Origin: Tepidibacillus decaturensis
GTDB taxonomy: Bacteria > Bacillota > Bacilli > Tepidibacillales > Tepidibacillaceae
Assembly: GCF_001561915.1 (NCBI RefSeq)
Contig: NZ_LSKU01000001.1
Location: forward strand, 2,581,555-2,627,699
Direction of reading: 5' to 3'
DNA length: 46,145 nt
Part shown: piece by piece, positions 16,720 to 25,645 of the stretch
Layout of the letters: each line of letters begins with the position of its first letter
Position numbering within the stretch: the first letter of the stretch is position 1
Position numbers and translations under genes: made by a program
The notes under the pieces: generated by a model
What the model saw: the letters and a program-made list of their open reading frames with translations, nothing else
What the model was told of the DNA's origin: nothing
The model's database searches: none

Positions 16720-17612
16720 TTATTTTTTTATCTGCTTATCAGATACTTGCAAGAGATCAGATACAATCGACAAGTCACCAATTGGATAAATGTGAACACC
16801 TTGAACGATCCCCTTTATCTCCTCAATTAATTGTTGTGCTATCTCTATTCCTGCTTTTCTACCCCCTGTTCTACTTTGGCAATCATCTCCGATGAAATAT
16901 GGATACCTGGTACTTTTTCATTTAGATAATAAGCCATTTTCACACTCTTTATAGGAAGAATGCCAAAAATGACATGAACTGGTAGGCCTCTTATTTTCTC
17001 TAAAAATCGTTCTACTTGGGAAAGTTCATAAACAGGCTGAGTTTGAACAAATTCGACTCCAGACTCAATCTTTCTTTTTAGTTTTTCCACTTCAAGCTCT
17101 AGGTCATCATTTCCAGGGTTTGCAGCACCGCCGATAAAGAAATCAGTTGCGCTGTTTAAAGGATTGCCTGATAAGTCCTTTCCTTGGTTGAGTTGATAGG
17201 CAATGTTGGCTAATCCTGTCGAGTCGACTTCAAAGACTCCTTTTGCTTGTGGGTGATCTCCTCTAGCTGGTGAATCTCCTGTTAAGGTGAGGATGTTTCT
17301 AACACCTAAAGCTGCAGCACCTAATAGTTCTGATTGCAGTCCTATGATATTGCGGTCACGACAAGTTAAATGGAATATCGCCTCTATCCCCATATCCTGT
17401 TGAATCACATGTGCTAAAGCAATGGGACTCATTCGTAGTGTAGCCATGGGGCTATCTGCAATATTTACCGCATCCACAATCCCCCTCAAAAAGGTAGCCT
17501 TCTCTAAAACAGGCATTGGATTTGCTCCTTTGGGCGGTTCTAATTCTACTGTGGTGACAAATTTCCCTAACGTTAATTTTTCTTTTAATCCATGAATTTG
17601 ATAGATACTCAT
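16720..17612 (-). pseudogene. metF: Methylenetetrahydrofolate reductase, frameshifted near the C terminus
   Basis: MetF reduces methylene-THF to methyl-THF for methionine synthesis. From the ATG at 17612 the frame carries VTTVELEPPKG, the FAD-site region ILTLTGDSPARGDHP and ESGVEFVQTQPVY, then stops early at 16845 after 255 residues. The expected C-terminal helix and strand continue in the next frame as GRKAGIEIAQQLIEEIKG through GVHIYPIGDLSIVSDLL to a stop at 16720. The switch falls at five Gs (16862-16866); a sixth G would restore a 297-residue protein of normal length. It is either a real frameshift or a homopolymer error. It shares one base with the hom stop codon and ends the metX-hom-metF operon. 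Confidence 0.85.
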
Positions 17613-18931
17613 TATGATCTTCCCCCTAGCTTTATTCCTTCTTCTTCCACCCTTTCTTCATGATGACAACTTAATGCAGGATAATAGATCATTTTTGTGC
17701 GATGGTTTACGTTTTGTTTCAATGCTAAAATTTGTTCCTCATTCCCCTTTACCAGATGGCCTACCAAAAATCCCTTTTGTACAGAGATGGTTTCTCTTTT
17801 TATCATTTCTAATTCAAATTGGTGTAGCTTTACTTGCCAAAACATTTGATCTGCACTAGTCATTGGATGATGTTGCTCATGAATGATTAACCAAAATGGA
17901 TTTTCTATTGATTCTGTAACCGTGGCCGTTGTTTCTATTTCCTTTTTATGGTGATAGGAATAGGTTGGATGTTGAAGAACGTCTACTAAATCCTCTACAA
18001 TCGCACTAGCTGTAGGAAGAGAGCCTGCTCCTGGACCTTGTAAAAATAGGCGGCCAACAACATCAGTTTCAATAATGATCGCATTATCTACCCCTTCAAC
18101 ACTATACAATGGATTAGACTCTGCTAAACAGGTTGGTTCTACTCGGACATTCCAGCCTGTATCTGACTTATAAAGTGATGCAACTAGTTTCATTCGTAAG
18201 CCTAGTTCTTCAACAAGAGCCAATTGTTCCAGCGTAACCTCCGAGACCCCAATCTTTTTCACTGAAGCCCAGTTTGGTCGTTCAGGAAAGATGATGTCAC
18301 TTAAAACCATTAATTTATAAAAAGCATCCCAGCCTTCAATATCATTTGTAGGATCTGCTTCTGCAAAACCTGCTGCTTGTGCTTCCTTTAACGCCTGTTT
18401 AAAGGAAATTCGTTTTTTCCTCATTTGACTCAGAATATAATTCGAAGTCCCGTTTATAATCCCTTGGATTTTTGTAATTTGATTCACTTGAAGCAATTGT
18501 TTAATCGTCCGAATAATAGGAATTCCACCAGCTACACTAGCTTCAAAGGCTAGCATTACCCCATATTGTTTCGCGATTTCCTTTAATTCAGCTCCATTAA
18601 ATGCCATTAATTCTTTATTTGCTGTAATCACATGACAACCTTTTGAGAGTGCCTGAATGATATATTGATAGGCAGGATCTCTTCCCCCTATCATTTCAAT
18701 GACTACGTCTAATTTAGGTAATTGTAAAATATCCTGATAATTCGTTGTAACGAGAATAGAATCCCTCATCTCCAAAACTCGTTTCTTCTCTATATCCTGA
18801 ATCAAAATCGCAACGACTTCAACAGACTTGCCTAAGATATGTTGTAATTGTTTTTGATGGGAAATGATCGTTTGATATACACCAGTTCCCACCGTACCCA
18901 AACCTAGTAAGGCTACCTTAATCGATTCCAT
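17612..18931 (-). CDS. hom: Homoserine dehydrogenase
   Basis: 439-residue enzyme that reduces aspartate semialdehyde to homoserine. The nucleotide-binding motif GLGTVGTGVYQTI starts at residue 10. VITANKELMA carries the catalytic Lys region. GGIPIIRTI, GIINGTSNYIL and the substrate-binding EAQAAGFAEADPTNDIEGWDA follow. A C-terminal region of about 100 residues occupies the ACT position but is divergent. The ATG lies inside the end of metX (14-base overlap) and the stop shares a base with metF, so the three genes are translationally coupled. The S-box places this copy under methionine/SAM control, suggesting it feeds methionine specifically and that another hom may serve threonine. Confidence 0.93.
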   Translation of the reverse strand: MESIKVALLGLGTVGTGVYQTIISHQKQLQHILGKSVEVVAILIQDIEKKRVLEMRDSILVTTNYQDILQLPKLDVVIEMIGGRDPAYQYIIQALSKGCHVITANKELMAFNGAELKEIAKQYGVMLAFEASVAGGIPIIRTIKQLLQVNQITKIQGIINGTSNYILSQMRKKRISFKQALKEAQAAGFAEADPTNDIEGWDAFYKLMVLSDIIFPERPNWASVKKIGVSEVTLEQLALVEELGLRMKLVASLYKSDTGWNVRVEPTCLAESNPLYSVEGVDNAIIIETDVVGRLFLQGPGAGSLPTASAIVEDLVDVLQHPTYSYHHKKEIETTATVTESIENPFWLIIHEQHHPMTSADQMFWQVKLHQFELEMIKRETISVQKGFLVGHLVKGNEEQILALKQNVNHRTKMIYYPALSCHHEERVEEEGIKLGGRS

Positions 18932-20012
18932 ATAAACCCTCCTTTACAATCGATCCCCATTTATCAAATTCGACTAAAAAACCATCATGGCCATAAATCG
19001 TATCGATCTCATAAAAATTTGCATGACCTCCTAATTGACGATAGGCCTCTGTTAGCTCCTTTAAACTTTCTGGCGGATAAAGCAAATCCCCTTTATAGGC
19101 AATAGCGATCATAGGGGCTTTTAATAATTTCAAGGCTTCTTTCCATCCTCCACGGCCACGACCGATGTCATGACTATCCATCGCCTTAAGTAAATATAGA
19201 TAGCTATTGGCATCAAAACGTTTTGTTAATTTATCTCCTTGATAACTAAGATAAGATTCTATTTCAAACGTAATTTCATCGTGGGAATTCCCCCACTCAT
19301 TACGAAGGCTCCTCTGAAAACGTTGATTATACAACTCTTGTGAACGATAAGTAATCATTCCTAACATACGTGCAAGACTTAATCCATGATCAGGTTTATC
19401 TTCCAATGGATAATTTCCATGATTCCATTTAGGGTCATGAATAATAGCAAAGCGGGACATAGCATTAAAAGCGATGGCATAGTCACTTAAATAAGAAGTC
19501 GCAGCAAGGGGAAATAGCTTATCCATAAAGGTAGGGTAAAGAATTCCCCATTCCAAAACTTGCATTCCACCTAATGACCCTCCAATCACTGCATGCACAT
19601 GATCAATACCCATTTTCCTTAATGCTTTGTATTGAGCATGAACCATATCCCTGATGGTAACAAAGGGAAATGAAGCACGATAAATCTCTTTATTGTCAGG
19701 GTTTATACTTAAAGGACCTGTTGTACCATTACATCCACCAATCACGTTTGTCGTAATCACTTGATACTCATTCGTATCAATCCATTGATAGGGGCCAATC
19801 ATCCCAGACCACCAACCAGATGTCCCATCATTTCCATAAGCAAATTGATTTCCTGTCAAACCATGACACACTAATATAACAGGTGCACCAATGGAGCCTA
19901 CCCTCTCATAAGCTATATGAGCTTGTGGTAAAATCGTTCCAGATTCAAGCATTAAATCTCCAATTTCTATTTTTCCATACTCATAATGAAGATTGATCTC
20001 TGCCACCGCCAT
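18918..20012 (-). CDS. metX: Homoserine O-acetyltransferase (MetX family)
   Basis: 364-residue alpha/beta-hydrolase enzyme that activates homoserine for methionine synthesis. CHGLTGNQFA forms the oxyanion region, GGSLGGMQVLEW holds the nucleophilic Ser, YKGDLLYPPE the Asp and YGHDGFLVE the His. The motifs AYERVGSIGAPVILV and VIGGCNGTTGPLS are standard for the family. MetX sequences are usually acetyl-CoA-dependent; a succinyl-specific variant cannot be excluded by eye. The ATG follows GAGGAGGAGTAAGG. It is the first gene after an S-box leader (20124-20226) with two terminators, so it is expressed when S-adenosylmethionine is low. Confidence 0.93.
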   Translation of the reverse strand: MAVAEINLHYEYGKIEIGDLMLESGTILPQAHIAYERVGSIGAPVILVCHGLTGNQFAYGNDGTSGWWSGMIGPYQWIDTNEYQVITTNVIGGCNGTTGPLSINPDNKEIYRASFPFVTIRDMVHAQYKALRKMGIDHVHAVIGGSLGGMQVLEWGILYPTFMDKLFPLAATSYLSDYAIAFNAMSRFAIIHDPKWNHGNYPLEDKPDHGLSLARMLGMITYRSQELYNQRFQRSLRNEWGNSHDEITFEIESYLSYQGDKLTKRFDANSYLYLLKAMDSHDIGRGRGGWKEALKLLKAPMIAIAYKGDLLYPPESLKELTEAYRQLGGHANFYEIDTIYGHDGFLVEFDKWGSIVKEGLYGID

Positions 20013-20046
20013 CCTTACTCCTCCTCTTCATCCATTCAAATCCCCT

Positions 20047-20081
20047 AAAAAAGTAAAATCCCCTTCCTAAGAAGAGGGATT
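20047..20081 (-). terminator. Second tandem terminator downstream of the S-box
   Basis: On the minus strand a ten-pair stem with one bulged base (20071-20081 with 20057-20066) and a TTAG loop is followed by TTTTACTTTTTT. It comes 5 to 10 bases after the first riboswitch terminator. The metX ribosome binding site lies a further 30 bases on. Confidence 0.65.
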
Positions 20082-20110
20082 AAAAAACCATCTCTTCAAG
20101 AAGAGATGGT
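20082..20110 (-). terminator. S-box expression-platform terminator
   Basis: ACCATCTCTT pairs perfectly with AAGAGATGGT over 10 bp around a CTTG loop, followed by six Ts on the minus strand. It lies 14 bases downstream of the aptamer closing stem, the normal position for the SAM-bound OFF state. Confidence 0.88.
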
Positions 20111-20123
20111 GATCGCCGCTCTT

Positions 20124-20226
20124 CTTATCTATCAGAACATGAATGTTCTGCAGGAATTGGCACCGCGTTTTATTTAAACCGGTTGCCGGGCTTCATAGGG
20201 CCAGTCCCTCCGCCTCTCTGGATAAG
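20124..20226 (-). promoter_or_regulatory. SAM-I riboswitch (S-box) controlling metX-hom-metF
   Basis: The minus strand shows the full S-box order: CTTATCcAGAG at the start, GGCGGAGGGACTGGCCC, GAAGCCCGGCAACC, then GGTGCCAATTCCTGC and AGAACATTC-type hairpins, closing with GATAAG pairing back to CTTATC. S-adenosylmethionine binding stabilises the aptamer and permits the terminator at 20082-20110. Regulation of methionine synthesis genes is the established role of this class. Confidence 0.96.
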
Positions 20227-20258
20227 AATTTCCTTTATTAAATTAAATGATTAATACA

Positions 20259-20288
20259 AGAATACAATGCATTAAAACAGATTGTCAA
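20259..20288 (-). promoter_or_regulatory. Sigma-A promoter of the S-box leader
   Basis: A perfect TTGACA (20283-20288) is followed at 18 bases by TATTCT (20259-20264) on the minus strand. The -10 lies about 33 bases before the first aptamer base, which is compatible with transcription starting just upstream of the riboswitch. Confidence 0.6.
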
Positions 20289-20381
20289 GGGATTTTTTTA
20301 AAATGATTCCTTTGTTTTAATCACCTATTCTGCATAGGTTAAATATATTGTTATGGAAGCCTATATATGCGGGGTGAATCA

Positions 20382-20813
20382 ATGGCTGTAATAAAAGCTA
20401 ATTCAAAAGACGTGAAACTGTTGGCTAGATTAATGAGGGCTGAAGCTTAAGGTGAAGGGAAGCTTGGCATGCTAATGGTCGGTAATGTTGGAGTTAATCG
20501 TGTACGTGCTAGTTGTTTAGACTTTAAAAACATTCGGACAGTTAAGCAGATGGTTTTCCAATCTCCTGGTGGATTTGAAGCGGTTCAAAAATCTTATTTC
20601 TATCAAAGAGCCAGAACACAGGATATCCAACTAGCAAGAAAAGTGATTAGAGGTAATAAATACCATCCAGCCACTCGAGCATTATGGTTTTTTGAACCAC
20701 TAGGTCCGTGCCCAAGAACATGGTATAACCAACCCAATGCGGGGCGCTATAAAGACCATTGTTTTTTTCACCCTACTTACAGTAATTGCCCTTCCGTTTA
20801 CCGAACTTATTAA
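20382..20813 (+). pseudogene. cwlJ: Spore cortex-lytic enzyme CwlJ with an in-frame stop at codon 23
   Basis: CwlJ is a spore-coat-localised hydrolase that degrades cortex peptidoglycan in germination and needs GerQ. From the ATG at 20382 (GGGGTG upstream) the frame reads MAVIKANSKDVKLLARLMRA, then EA, and hits TAA at 20448-20450. It resumes directly in the same frame as GEGKLGMLMVGNVGVNRV. Family members have Glu or another residue at the stop position, within the conserved RAEAEGEG. The rest of the 143-codon gene, including YFYQRA and WYNQP, is intact and of normal length. A re-start at the ATG at 20469 would lose the N-terminal Glu-containing motif. Either cwlJ is inactivated in this strain by one substitution, or the base is a sequencing error. 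Confidence 0.85.
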
Positions 20814-20830
20814 AGAGGAGTTGAATTTCG

Positions 20831-21238
20831 ATGTATCCTTACAATCCATACTATTATGATTCATATTTAATCAATCCCTATGATATGAATATGCCCGATT
20901 ACATGCAACCAATGGTACCACAACAACCAATGGTACCAATTCCACCATCACCTGAAACAGGAATCGATGTGCCTGGTCTTTTACCAGCAGAACAATCTTA
21001 TATTGAAAATATTTTAAGACTTAATTTGGGAAAAATTGCAACGATTTATATGACTTTTGAAAACAATAAAGAATGGAATGCCAAAGTATTTAAAGGTAGT
21101 GTGGAAGCTGCAGGTCGCGATCATATTATTATTAGCGATCCACAAACTGGAAGACGTTATCTTTTATTGATGGTTAATCTTGATTATATCACTTTCGATG
21201 AAGAACTAAACTATGTTCCTCCAACTGTCAGATTATAG
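20831..21238 (+). CDS. gerQ: Spore coat protein GerQ
   Basis: 135-residue spore coat protein needed for CwlJ localisation and cross-linked in the coat by transglutaminase in Bacillus. The amino half is Pro-, Tyr- and Met-rich (MYPYNPYYYDSYLINPYD), and the carboxyl half carries the conserved EQSYIENILRLNLGK, the AAGRDHIIISDPQTG segment and RRYLLLMVNLDYITFDEEL. It follows cwlJ by 17 bases, with a GAGGAG ribosome binding site, in the same order as in B. subtilis. GerQ is intact although its partner CwlJ is interrupted. Confidence 0.93.
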   Translation: MYPYNPYYYDSYLINPYDMNMPDYMQPMVPQQPMVPIPPSPETGIDVPGLLPAEQSYIENILRLNLGKIATIYMTFENNKEWNAKVFKGSVEAAGRDHIIISDPQTGRRYLLLMVNLDYITFDEELNYVPPTVRL

Positions 21239-21251
21239 CCTTTTAAAACAG

Positions 21252-21284
21252 AAGGGACACCTTTAACGTGTTCCTTTTATTTTT
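21252..21284 (+). terminator. Terminator of cwlJ-gerQ
   Basis: AAGGGACAC (21252-21260) pairs with GTGTTCCTT (21268-21276), nine pairs with one G-T wobble and a seven-base loop, followed by a T-rich run. It lies 14 bases after the gerQ stop codon. Confidence 0.8.
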
Positions 21285-21361
21285 GCATCGGCTCTAGTTC
21301 TCTTGCAATTTCTTCTTTCTCTTTTTTAGATAAGGCTAACCATTGAACTTCCATTTATTAT

Positions 21362-21391
21362 AAAAAACAAGCCCCATATCGCTACAGGGCT
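21362..21391 (-). terminator. Terminator of the ptsGHI operon
   Basis: On the minus strand AGCCCTGTA pairs with TATGGGGCT over nine positions (two wobbles) around a GCGA tetraloop, followed by TGTTTTTT. It lies about 20 bases after the ptsI stop codon. Confidence 0.85.
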
Positions 21392-21411
21392 CATGTGCTC
21401 AAAATTTGTTT

Positions 21412-23142
21412 TTACTTTAATTTGGCTAACACTTCTTGCTCTACATATTCCTTAATTTCTTCAGCTGTTTCCATTTGTAATACTTTTTGTGCCACATTTT
21501 TCATTTCAGACACATTCAACTTACGGATCAGGGATCGTGCAGGTAGGACGGAAGAAGCACTCATGCTAAATTCATCTAAGCCCATTCCTAAAAGAATTGG
21601 AATCGCTGTAAGATGCCCTGCCATTTCTCCACACATTCCAGCCCATTTACCTTCTTTATGAGCAGCTTGAATCACCATATGGATCAAACGTAATACAGCA
21701 GGGTTGAATGGTTGATACAAATAGGAGACTTGTTCGTTCATTCGATCCGCTGCCATCGTGTATTGGATCAAATCATTGGTTCCAATACTAAAGAAATCCA
21801 CTTCTTTAGCTAATTGATCTGCGATAATGGCGGCTGCAGGAATCTCAATCATCATTCCTACTTCCATTTCTGGATTAAAAGGAACCTTTTCATTGATTAA
21901 TTCTTGTTTTACTTCTTCTAAAACCTGATTGGCTTGGCGAAGCTCTTGAAGTGAAGCAATCATGGGATACATCAATTTAATATTGCCAAATACACTTGCC
22001 CGAAGAATTGCCCTAAGTTGGGTTTTGAAAATATCGGTTCGGTCCAAGCATAAGCGGATCGCCCGATAACCCAAAAATGGATTCATTTCCTTTGGTAGGT
22101 TAAGATAAGGTAACTCCTTATCCCCGCCAATATCTAAGGATCTGATCACAACAGGGCTTTCTTGACTAAACATTTCAGCTACAGTTTTATAAGCTGCAAA
22201 CTGTTCTTCTTCAGAGGGTAAATCACTTCTACCCATGTAGAGGAATTCGGTACGAAATAAACCAATCCCTTCTGCTCCATTTTCTAAAGCGCCTTTACCA
22301 TCTTGAGGGTTGCCGATATTTGCTACGATTTCAACTTGATGTCCGTCTGCAGTAATCGAAGCCTCATTTTTTAAGGTTTTTAGTTCAGCTAAATGCGCTT
22401 CATACTGTTCTTTTTTTGTTCTGTATTCCATAACCAAATCATTTTCAGGATTGATATAAACGATTCCCTCATTTCCATCAATAATGACATAGTCCTCTTG
22501 ATTGGTCTTTTCAAGAATATCCTTTAATCCTACTACAGCTGGAATCTCCATCGATCTTGCCATAATTGCTGAGTGAGAGGTTCTTCCTCCAATATTCGTA
22601 GCAAAGCCTGCTACCATTTCACGATTTAATTGGGCAGTATCTGATGGTGTTAAGTCATGAGCAATCAAGATGACCGGCTCTGCAAACTCATCTAAAGACA
22701 TTTCTTTAATCCCTAATAACCGTTTTAAGACCCTACTGCTTACATCACGAATATCTGCAGCACGCTCTCTCATATATTCGTTATCCATACTTTCAAAGAT
22801 CATAATAAATTGATCTGTAATCTCTTGTAATGCTGCTTCTGCATTGATTAAATCGGTCTTAATTTTGTCTTTTACAGCACCAATATACTCTGGGTCTTGT
22901 AGTACAAGAATATGCGCTGAAAAAATTTCTGCTTCCTTTTCCCCTAATTTTTGCAGCGCCTTTTTCTTAATTAGTTCCAATTCGTCAATCGCTAGTTTTA
23001 CTTTTTCTTCAAAACGGTTGATTTCTTGCTCCACTTGCTCTGCTTGAAGGGAATGCTTCTTTACTTCAATCTTGTCTTCTTTCAAAAGAAAGGCTGGCCC
23101 CATCGCAATACCTGAGGATGCTGCAATGCCTGTCCAATTCAT
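21412..23142 (-). CDS. ptsI: PTS enzyme I (phosphoenolpyruvate-protein phosphotransferase)
   Basis: 576-residue soluble enzyme that takes phosphate from phosphoenolpyruvate and passes it to HPr. The phosphorylated His lies in GGRTSHSAIMARSMEIPAVVG, near residue 190. The C-terminal barrel has the PEP-binding FLYMGR..LPSEEEQ region, VIRSLDIGGDKELPYL, and SIGTNDLIQYTMAADR with the catalytic-site Cys in AGMCGEMAG. The ATG follows AAGGGGGTTTGTATAA and lies about 40 bases downstream of ptsH. It supplies phosphate for both the glucose and the trehalose systems in this window. Confidence 0.96.
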   Translation of the reverse strand: MNWTGIAASSGIAMGPAFLLKEDKIEVKKHSLQAEQVEQEINRFEEKVKLAIDELELIKKKALQKLGEKEAEIFSAHILVLQDPEYIGAVKDKIKTDLINAEAALQEITDQFIMIFESMDNEYMRERAADIRDVSSRVLKRLLGIKEMSLDEFAEPVILIAHDLTPSDTAQLNREMVAGFATNIGGRTSHSAIMARSMEIPAVVGLKDILEKTNQEDYVIIDGNEGIVYINPENDLVMEYRTKKEQYEAHLAELKTLKNEASITADGHQVEIVANIGNPQDGKGALENGAEGIGLFRTEFLYMGRSDLPSEEEQFAAYKTVAEMFSQESPVVIRSLDIGGDKELPYLNLPKEMNPFLGYRAIRLCLDRTDIFKTQLRAILRASVFGNIKLMYPMIASLQELRQANQVLEEVKQELINEKVPFNPEMEVGMMIEIPAAAIIADQLAKEVDFFSIGTNDLIQYTMAADRMNEQVSYLYQPFNPAVLRLIHMVIQAAHKEGKWAGMCGEMAGHLTAIPILLGMGLDEFSMSASSVLPARSLIRKLNVSEMKNVAQKVLQMETAEEIKEYVEQEVLAKLK

Positions 23143-23182
23143 TTATACAAACCCCCTTATCCCATGATTAAAAGAAAAATGA

Positions 23183-23440
23183 TTACTCAAGGACAGATTC
23201 TAGAATCTCACCAATTGCATTTAGTGCCTCTTCTTCTTTTTCTCCACTGGTTACCACGGTTACTTGGTCTCCTTGTCTAATTCCTAAGGACATCACGCCC
23301 ATAATACTTTTTGCATTTACGGTTTTATCCCCTTTAACTAAGGTGATTTCTCCAGGGAATGAACTTGCTTTTTGTACTAATAATGTAGCTGGTCTTGCAT
23401 GAAGACCAGCTGGGTTTTTGATTGTAAATACTTTTTCCAT
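23183..23440 (-). CDS. ptsH: PTS phosphocarrier protein HPr
   Basis: 85-residue phosphocarrier between enzyme I and the EIIA domains. The active His is His14 in AGLHARPA. The HPr-kinase site is Ser45 in NAKSIMGVMSLGI, so this HPr can act as the CcpA corepressor; this agrees with the cre sites seen near treP and perhaps glcT. The ATG follows AGGGGGAATTTCATT. It lies 41 bases after ptsG in the same operon. Confidence 0.96.
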   Translation of the reverse strand: MEKVFTIKNPAGLHARPATLLVQKASSFPGEITLVKGDKTVNAKSIMGVMSLGIRQGDQVTVVTSGEKEEEALNAIGEILESVLE

Positions 23441-23481
23441 AATGAAATTCCCCCTATTTAATCATCTATCTAAATAAAACT

Positions 23482-25521
23482 TTAATCTTTCTTATCGATG
23501 ATTGCAACCTCTGTTTCCTTGGCAACAGCTTTTCCCTTATTCACCTTTAGTACCTGGTTCTCTTGTAAATTTGTGAAAACAATTGGTGTAATCGTTGAAG
23601 TTGCATGTTTTTCAATATACGGCAGGTCAACCTTTAATAATGACGTACCTACTTCAACTTCATCCCCTTCATTTACTAATAATTCAAATCCTTTTCCCTC
23701 AAGTTTCACGGTATCGATTCCCACATGAATCAAAACTTCTAATCCACTATGAGAGACTAAACCAATCGCATGTTTGGTTGGGAATGCATTTACCACTTTT
23801 CCTTTAATCGGTGAAACGATTTCCCCTTTTTCCGGTTTCATAGCGAAGCCATCCCCCATCATTTTCCCTGCAAAAACTTGATCAGGCACTTCTGTGATGT
23901 CAATCACTTCACCTGTTAGAGGAGCAACGATAAATTCAACACCATCGATTACTGTTTCAATATCACTTGTTGTAGATGGAGTTGCCTTCACATCCTTAAT
24001 CTCCTCAGGACTTTTTCCATTGATGACAGCTTTGATTTGCTCTTTTAATTGATCTGATTTTGGGCCAAAGATGGCTTGAATATTATTTCCTACTTCTAGA
24101 ACACCTGCAGCACCAAGCTGTTTAAGGAGATCTTTATTTACTTTACTGATATCATGAACAGATACCCGTAAGCGTGTAATACATGCATCTAAATTAGCTA
24201 TATTTTCTTTTCCTCCAAGTCCTTTCAAAACACCTACGGCTAAATTACCAGCCTTTTCAGTGCCTTGAACTTGTTCCTCATCTAATTCGCGACCAGGCGT
24301 TCTTAAATTCCAAGTGCGAATCGCAAAGCGGAAGCCGAAGTAGTATATAACAGAAAATACTAAACCAACAGGAATAACTAACCACCAATTTGTTCGGTTA
24401 GGTAATACACCAAATAAAATATAGTCAATCACTCCACCTGAGAAGGTCATCCCAATCTTTACATTTAAAATATGCATAATCATAAATGACAAACCAGCAA
24501 AAACTGCATGAACTGCAAATAATGCAGGAGCCACAAAAAGAAAAGTAAACTCAATCGGCTCTGTAATCCCTGTTAAAAAAGAGGTTAAAGCTGCAGAAGC
24601 TAAAATTCCTCCAACTAATTTGCGTTTTTCAGGACGAGCTTCATGATACATCGCTAACGCAGCAGCAGGGAGTCCAAACATCATAAATGGGAATTTTCCT
24701 GTCATAAAAGTACCTGCCGTTAATGGAACCCCATCCTTTAACTGAGCAAAGAAGATCGATTGGTCACCACGAATCACTTGACCCGCTTTATTCACATATT
24801 CACCAAATTCAAACCAGAAAGGTGAGTAGAAAATGTGATGCAAGCCAAATGGAATGAGCGAACGTTCAATTAAGCCAAAGATAAAGGCAGCTAAGGTTCT
24901 ATTCGTATCAATCATGCTATAAGAAAATGTATTTAATGCATGTTGAATGGGCGGCCAGATAAAAATCATCAGAATCCCTAATAGAAGTGCTGATCCAGCG
25001 GTTACGATCGGTACAAAACGCTTACCAGCAAAGAACCCTAAAAACTGTGGCAACTCGATATTGTAATACTTTTTGTACAGATAGGAAGCTAAAATACCAA
25101 CAATGATCCCCCCAAACACCCCTGTTTGTAAGGTTGGGATTCCCACAACCATGGCATAGGACTTATCTGCAGCAACCATATCTGGCGTTACACCTAAGAT
25201 GACACCCATCGTAATATTCATGATTAAGAAACCAATGATTGCGGCAAGTCCTGCTACCCCTTCACCTCCAGCTAATCCTACGGCAACTCCTACCGCAAAC
25301 AACAACGATAAATTTCCAAAGATGATTCCCCCAGCTTCTTCCATCACTTTTGCAACTAATTGAAATGTCGGATTCGATAAAAAAGTAAGCCTTTGCACTA
25401 ATGCTGGGTTTTGGAATGCATTACCAAAAGCAAGCAATATTCCCGCTGCAGGCAGGATGGCAACTGGAAGCATCAGCGATTTTCCTACTTGTTGTAGGAT
25501 ACCAAATATTTTTTTAAACAT
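23482..25521 (-). CDS. ptsG: PTS glucose transporter, EIICBA
   Basis: 679-residue permease that phosphorylates glucose during uptake. Domain order is EIIC (residues about 1-420, many membrane helices, starting [19 protein letters not shown]), EIIB (about 440-520, phospho-Cys in DACITRLRV) and EIIA (about 545-670, phospho-His in [14 protein letters not shown]). The frame is open about 26 codons further upstream, but GGAGG eight bases before the ATG at 25521 and the universal MFKK start decide for the shorter form. It follows glcT across a GlcT-type antiterminator. Its EIIA domain is a likely phosphate donor for the EIIA-less trehalose permease at 42497. Confidence 0.95.
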   Translation of the reverse strand: MFKKIFGILQQVGKSLMLPVAILPAAGILLAFGNAFQNPALVQRLTFLSNPTFQLVAKVMEEAGGIIFGNLSLLFAVGVAVGLAGGEGVAGLAAIIGFLIMNITMGVILGVTPDMVAADKSYAMVVGIPTLQTGVFGGIIVGILASYLYKKYYNIELPQFLGFFAGKRFVPIVTAGSALLLGILMIFIWPPIQHALNTFSYSMIDTNRTLAAFIFGLIERSLIPFGLHHIFYSPFWFEFGEYVNKAGQVIRGDQSIFFAQLKDGVPLTAGTFMTGKFPFMMFGLPAAALAMYHEARPEKRKLVGGILASAALTSFLTGITEPIEFTFLFVAPALFAVHAVFAGLSFMIMHILNVKIGMTFSGGVIDYILFGVLPNRTNWWLVIPVGLVFSVIYYFGFRFAIRTWNLRTPGRELDEEQVQGTEKAGNLAVGVLKGLGGKENIANLDACITRLRVSVHDISKVNKDLLKQLGAAGVLEVGNNIQAIFGPKSDQLKEQIKAVINGKSPEEIKDVKATPSTTSDIETVIDGVEFIVAPLTGEVIDITEVPDQVFAGKMMGDGFAMKPEKGEIVSPIKGKVVNAFPTKHAIGLVSHSGLEVLIHVGIDTVKLEGKGFELLVNEGDEVEVGTSLLKVDLPYIEKHATSTITPIVFTNLQENQVLKVNKGKAVAKETEVAIIDKKD

Positions 25522-25551
25522 AAAATCAACCTCCAATAGTAATTTAAACAC

Positions 25552-25620
25552 AAAAAAGACATGAGAAATTACCAACTTATACAACTTAGGATGTCGCATA
25601 AATCGGAAATTTACTCATGC
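25552..25620 (-). terminator. GlcT-controlled terminator in the ptsG leader
   Basis: On the minus strand GCATGAGTAAATT (25608-25620) pairs imperfectly with AATTTCTCATGTC (25558-25570) around a long loop, followed by TTTTTTGTG. The proximal arm overlaps the 3' end of the antiterminator, so the two structures are mutually exclusive. Confidence 0.85.
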
Positions 25621-25640
25621 CTGATCGAATCAGTTACACG
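25614..25640 (-). promoter_or_regulatory. Ribonucleic antiterminator (RAT) for GlcT
   Basis: The minus strand contains GTGTAACTGATTCGATCAGG followed by CATGAG. This is nearly identical to the RAT of B. subtilis ptsG. Active GlcT binds and stabilises the RAT hairpin, preventing the terminator at 25552-25620. Its position just after glcT fits glucose-induced antitermination of ptsGHI. Confidence 0.9.
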
Positions 25641-25645
25641 ATTCT

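Noticed and set aside
21277-21354. A 25-codon frame on the minus strand (begins MEVQWLALSKKEKEE) between the ptsI terminator and gerQ
   Set aside because: It lacks a ribosome binding site, follows the ptsI terminator and overlaps the gerQ terminator. It may be a decayed gene end but cannot be supported as a gene.
25522-25599. An N-terminal extension of PtsG
   Set aside because: It would begin within the RAT/terminator region; a consensus ribosome site precedes the ATG at 25521.
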